This document shows, one piece after another, positions 59,601 through 64,000 of a DNA stretch of 64,000 nucleotides. The DNA comes from Stomorhina lunata. Lineage: Eukaryota > Arthropoda > Insecta > Diptera > Rhiniidae. The translations under genes were made by a program, and so were the position numbers. The notes beneath the pieces were generated by a model. That model was given only the letters and a program-made list of their open reading frames with translations, searched no databases and was not told the DNA's origin. The stretch lies in contig OW121740.1 in the NCBI GenBank assembly GCA_933228675.1, positions 163,690,806-163,754,805 of the forward strand, in the 5' to 3' direction. Position 1 is the stretch's first letter. Every line of letters starts with the position of its first letter.

Positions 59601-62600
59601 CGAATTTTCAAAATTTTTTAGTGATCACAGATTTTGCCTTAAATTGCTGTATCTCTTATAGTTTCCAAGAAAATCGAAGTTTTATGTTTTCATACAAAAA
59701 ATTCAAAAAAATCAAGTTTTTTTCGAACTTTCAAAATTTTTTTAGTGATCACAGATTTTGCCTTAAATTGCTGTATCTCTTATAGTTTCCAAGAAAATCG
59801 AAGTTTTATGTTTTCATACAAAAAATTCAAAAAAATCAAGTTTTTTTCGAATTTTCAAAATTTTGTTAGTGATCACAGATTTTGCCTTAAATTGCTGTAT
59901 CTCTTATAGTTTCCAAGAAAATCGAAGTTTTATGTTTTCATACAAAAAATTCAAAAAAATCAAGTTTTTTTCGAACTTTCAAAATTTTTTTAGTGATCAC
60001 AGATTTTGCCTTAAATTGCTGTATCTCTTATAGTTTCCAAGAAAATCGAAGTTTTATGTTTTCATACAAAAAATTCAAAAACATCAAGTTTTTTTCCGAA
60101 TTTTCAAAATTTTTTTAGTGATCACAGATTTTGCCTTAAATTGCTGTATCTCTTATAGTTTCCAAGAAAATCGAAGTTTTATGTTTTCATACAAAAAATT
60201 CAAAAAAATCAAGTTTTTTTCCGAATTTTCAAAATATTTTTATTGATCACAGATTTTGCCTTAAATTGCTGTATCTCTTATAGTTTCCAAGAAAATCGAA
60301 GTTTTATATTTTCATACAAAAATTTCAAAAAAATCAAGTTTTTTTCGAATTTTCAAAATTTTTTTAGTGATCACAGATTTTGCCTTAAATTGCTGTATCT
60401 CTTATAGTTTCCAAGAAAATCGAAGTTTTATGTTTTCATACAAAAAATTCAAAAAAATCAATTTTTTTTCGAATTTTCAAAATTTTTTAGTGATCACAGA
60501 TTTTGCCTTAAATTGCTGTATCTCTTATAGTTTCCAAGAAAATCGAAGTTTTATGTTTTCATACAAAAAATTCAAAAAAATCAAGTTTTTTTCGAACTTT
60601 CAAAATTTTTTTAGTGATCACAGATTTTGCCTTAAATTGCTGTATCTCTTATAGTTTCCAAGAAAATCGAAGTTTTATGTTTTCATACAAAAAATTCAAA
60701 AAAATCAAGTTTTTTTCGAATTTTCAAAATTTTGTTAGTGATCACAGATTTTGCCTTAAATTGCTGTATCTCTTATAGTTTCCAAGAAAATCGAAGTTTT
60801 ATGTTTTCATACAAAAAATTCAAAAAAATCAAGTTTTTTTCGAACTTTCAAAATTTTTTTAGTGATCACAGATTTTGCCTTAAATTGCTGTATCTCTTAT
60901 AGTTTCCAAGAAAATCGAAGTTTTATGTTTTCATACAAAAAATTCAAAAACATCAAGTTTTTTTCCGAATTTTCAAAATTTTTTTAGTGATCACAGATTT
61001 TGCCTTAAATTGCTGTATCTCTTATAGTTTCCAAGAAAATCGAAGTTTTATGTTTTCATACAAAAAATTCAAAAAAATCAAGTTTTTTTCCGAATTTTCA
61101 AAATATTTTTATTGATCACAGATTTTGCCTTAAATTGCTGTATCTCTTATAGTTTCCAAGAAAATCGAAGTTTTATATTTTCATACAAAAATTTCAAAAA
61201 AATCAAGTTTTTTTCGAATTTTCAAAATTTTTTTAGTGATCACAGATTTTGCCTTAAATTGCTGTATCTCTTATAGTTTCCAAGAAAATCGAAGTTTTAT
61301 GTTTTCATACATAAATTTCGAAAAAATCAAGTTTTTTTCGAATTTTCAAAATTTTTTTAGTGATCACAGATTTTGCCTTAAATTGCTGTATCTCTTATAG
61401 TTTCCAAGAAAATCGAAGTTTTATGTTTTCATACAAAAAATTCAAAAAAAATCAAGTTTTTTTCCGAATTTTCAAAATTTTTTTAGTGATCACAGATTTT
61501 ACCTTAAATTGCTGTATCTCTTATAGTTTCCAAGAAAATCGAAGTTTTATGTTTTCATACATAAATTTCGAAAAAATCAAGTTTTTTTCGAATTTTCAAA
61601 ATTTTTTTAGTGATCACAGATTTTGCCTTAAATTGCTGTATCTCTTATAGTTTCCAAGAAAATCGAAGTTTTATGTTTTCATACAAAAAATTCAAAAAAA
61701 TCAATTTTTTTTCGAATTTTCAAAATTTTTTAGTGATCACAGATTTTGCCTTAAATTGCTGTATCTCTTATAGTTTCCAAGAAAATCGAAGTTTTATGTT
61801 TTCATACAAAAAATTCAAAAAAATCAAGTTTTTTTCGAACTTTCAAAATTTTTTTAGTGATCACAGATTTTGCCTTAAATTGCTGTATCTCTTATAGTTT
61901 CCAAGAAAATCGAAGTTTTATGTTTTCATACAAAAAATTCAAAAAAATCAAGTTTTTTTCGAATTTTCAAAATTTTGTTAGTGATCACAGATTTTGCCTT
62001 AAATTGCTGTATCTCTTATAGTTTCCAAGAAAATCGAAGTTTTATGTTTTCATACAAAAAATTCAAAAAAATCAAGTTTTTTTCGAACTTTCAAAATTTT
62101 TTTAGTGATCACAGATTTTGCCTTAAATTGCTGTATCTCTTATAGTTTCCAAGAAAATCGAAGTTTTATGTTTTCATACAAAAAATTCAAAAACATCAAG
62201 TTTTTTTCCGAATTTTCAAAATTTTTTTAGTGATCACAGATTTTGCCTTAAATTGCTGTATCTCTTATAGTTTCCAAGAAAATCGAAGTTTTATGTTTTC
62301 ATACAAAAAATTCAAAAAAATCAAGTTTTTTTCCGAATTTTCAAAATATTTTTATTGATCACAGATTTTGCCTTAAATTGCTGTATCTCTTATAGTTTCC
62401 AAGAAAATCGAAGTTTTATATTTTCATACAAAAATTTCAAAAAAATCAAGTTTTTTTCGAATTTTCAAAATTTTTTTAGTGATCACAGATTTTGCCTTAA
62501 ATTGCTGTATCTCTTATAGTTTCCAAGAAAATCGAAGTTTTATGTTTTCATACATAAATTTCGAAAAAATCAAGTTTTTTTCGAATTTTCAAAATTTTTT

Positions 62601-64000
62601 TAGTGATCACAGATTTTGCCTTAAATTGCTGTATCTCTTATAGTTTCCAAGAAAATCGAAGTTTTATGTTTTCATACAAAAAATTCAAAAAAAATCAAGT
62701 TTTTTTCCGAATTTTCAAAATTTTTTTAGTGATCACAGATTTTACCTTAAATTGCTGTATCTCTTATAGTTTCCAAGAAAATCGAAGTTTTATGTTTTCA
62801 TACATAAATTTCGAAAAAATCAAGTTTTTTTCGAATTTTCAAAATTTTTTTAGTGATCACAGATTTTGCCTTAAATTGCTGTATCTCTTATAGTTTCCAA
62901 GAAAATCGAAGTTTTATATTTTCATACAAAAATTTCAAAAAAATCAAGTTTTTTTCGAATTTTCAAAATTTTTTTAGTGATCACAGATTTTGCCTTAAAT
63001 TGCTGTATCTCTTATAGTTTCCAAGAAAATCGAAGTTTTATGTTTTCATACATAAATTTCGAAAAAATCAAGTTTTTTTCGAATTTTCAAAATTTTTTTA
63101 GTGATCACAGATTTTGCCTTAAATTGCTGTATCTCTTATAGTTTCCAAGAAAATCGAAGTTTTATGTTTTCATACAAAAAATTCAAAAAAATCAAGTTTT
63201 TTTCCGAATTTTCAAAATTTTTTTAGTGATCACAGATTTTACCTTAAATTGCTGTATCTCTTATAGTTTCCAAGAAAATCGAAGTTTTATATTTTCATAC
63301 AAAAATTTCAAAAAAATCAAGTTTTTTTCGAATTTTCAAAATTTTTTTAGTGATCACAGATTTTGCCTTAAATTGCTGTATCTCTTATAGTTTCCAAGGA
63401 AATCGAAGTTTTATGTTTTCATAAAAAAATTTCAAAAAAATCAAGTTTTTTTCGAATTTTCAAAATTTTTTTAGTGATCACAGATTTTGCCTTAAATTGC
63501 TGTATCTCTTATAGTTTCCAAGAAAATCGAAGTTTTATGTTTTCATACAAAAAATTCAAAAAAATCAAGTTTTTTTCGAATTTTCAAAATTTTTTAGTGA
63601 TCACAGATTTTGCCTTAAATTGCTGTATCTCTTATAGTTTCCAAGAAAATCGAAGTTTTATGTTTTCATACAAAAAATTCAAAAACATCAAGTTTTTTTC
63701 CGAATTTTCAAAATTTTTTTAGTGATCACAGATTTTGCCTTAAATTGCTGTATCTCTTATAGTTTCCAAGAAAATCGAAGTTTTATGTTTTCATACAAAA
63801 AATTCAAAAAAATCAAGTTTTTTTCCGAATTTTCAAAATATTTTTATTGATCACAGATTTTGCCTTAAATTGCTGTATCTCTTATAGTTTCCAAGAAAAT
63901 CGAAGTTTTATATTTTCATACAAAAATTTCAAAAAAATCAAGTTTTTTTCGAATTTTCAAAATTTTTTTAGTGATCACAGATTTTGCCTTAAATTGCTGT
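50695..64000 (+). repeat. 124-bp satellite, forward array (continues past window)
   Basis: About 107 tandem units of ~124 bp. Landmarks in order are TTTCCAAGAAAATCGAAG, TTTTATGTTTTCATAC, AAAAAATCAAG, TTTTTTTCGAATTTTCAAAA, AGTGATCACAGATTTTGCC and TTAAATTGCTGTATCTCTTA. The 8-bp palindrome GTGATCAC is almost invariant; most changes are in A/T run length. Higher-order blocks: the GATTTAGCC variant at 54541 recurs 1489 bp later (12 units), and the TTTTTATTGATCAC variant spaced 1243 bp (61110 and 62353, 10 units). Unit length is not a multiple of 3, so the many MITDFALNCC-type frames cross only a few units. Confidence 0.98.

Noticed and set aside
50720..63722. Many open frames with MITDFALNCCISYSFQENRSF-type sequence
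   Set aside because: They are translations of the 124-bp satellite. The unit length is not a multiple of three, so frames persist only where run-length changes restore phase. Composition is Phe/Ser/Lys low complexity with no domain.
47705..64000. Possible relationship between the 124-bp satellite (GGAAACTATAAGAG, GGCAAAATCTG) and mini-me-like text (TTTGGCACAGAT)
   Set aside because: The resemblance is short and from an AT-rich background; without an alignment test I cannot separate it from chance.

Overview
This window looks like repeat-dense, AT-rich chromosomal DNA from a higher fly (Diptera, probably Brachycera/Calyptratae). Four observations point there: mariner/Tc1 elements of insect type (DD41D, DD37E and a DD34D-like remnant), four copies of a repeat resembling the dipteran mini-me family (core plus GTCC-type tandem), CATA/TATG microsatellites in the spacers, and kilobases of short AT-rich satellite. 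I see no host protein-coding gene. The only long uninterrupted coding frame is a mariner transposase at 40180-41283 (minus). Almost every other open frame is a by-product of satellite periodicity.

Layout. 1-9375: 28-bp satellite with a unique spacer, including a 2.64/2.66-kb tandem segmental duplication (4076-6711 and 6712-9375). 9944-14356: two inverted copies of a ~775-bp inverted-repeat element bracket a transposon-like coding remnant; the second copy carries a nested 1765-bp element. 16045-18822: more 28-bp satellite with a ~1.1-kb imperfect palindrome inside. 19731-22850 and 24248-25812: a 19-bp satellite in opposite orientations around a 1.4-kb spacer. 27550-30055: a diverged satellite with its own higher-order copies, split by a 582-bp solo LTR with an ATAT target duplication. 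30099-36900: mini-me-like copies, a decayed DD37E Tc1/mariner element and foldback hairpins. 36908-39173: a 31-bp satellite with a perfect 20-bp palindrome per unit. 39325-41377: a deleted mariner remnant, then a DD41D mariner with an intact frame. 42465-44047: a mini-me-like copy split by a third copy of the 775-bp family. 44407-46240: a second LTR copy split by an 837-bp insert containing a tRNA-like segment, then a foldback. 46265-47000: a second 31-bp array. 47705-49639 and 50695-64000: a 124-bp satellite in opposite orientations around a 1.05-kb spacer; the right-hand array runs off the window.

How it fits together. This is layered mobile DNA rather than a gene pathway. The most unusual pattern is architectural. 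Most satellites here carry a palindrome or hairpin within the monomer, and three families (28, 19 and 124 bp) also occur as large inverted arrangements. Higher-order blocks with exact multiples of the monomer length, and a duplication whose copies differ by one monomer, point to ongoing unequal exchange or replication slippage. Array copy numbers and orientations should be confirmed on long reads, because such regions assemble poorly.
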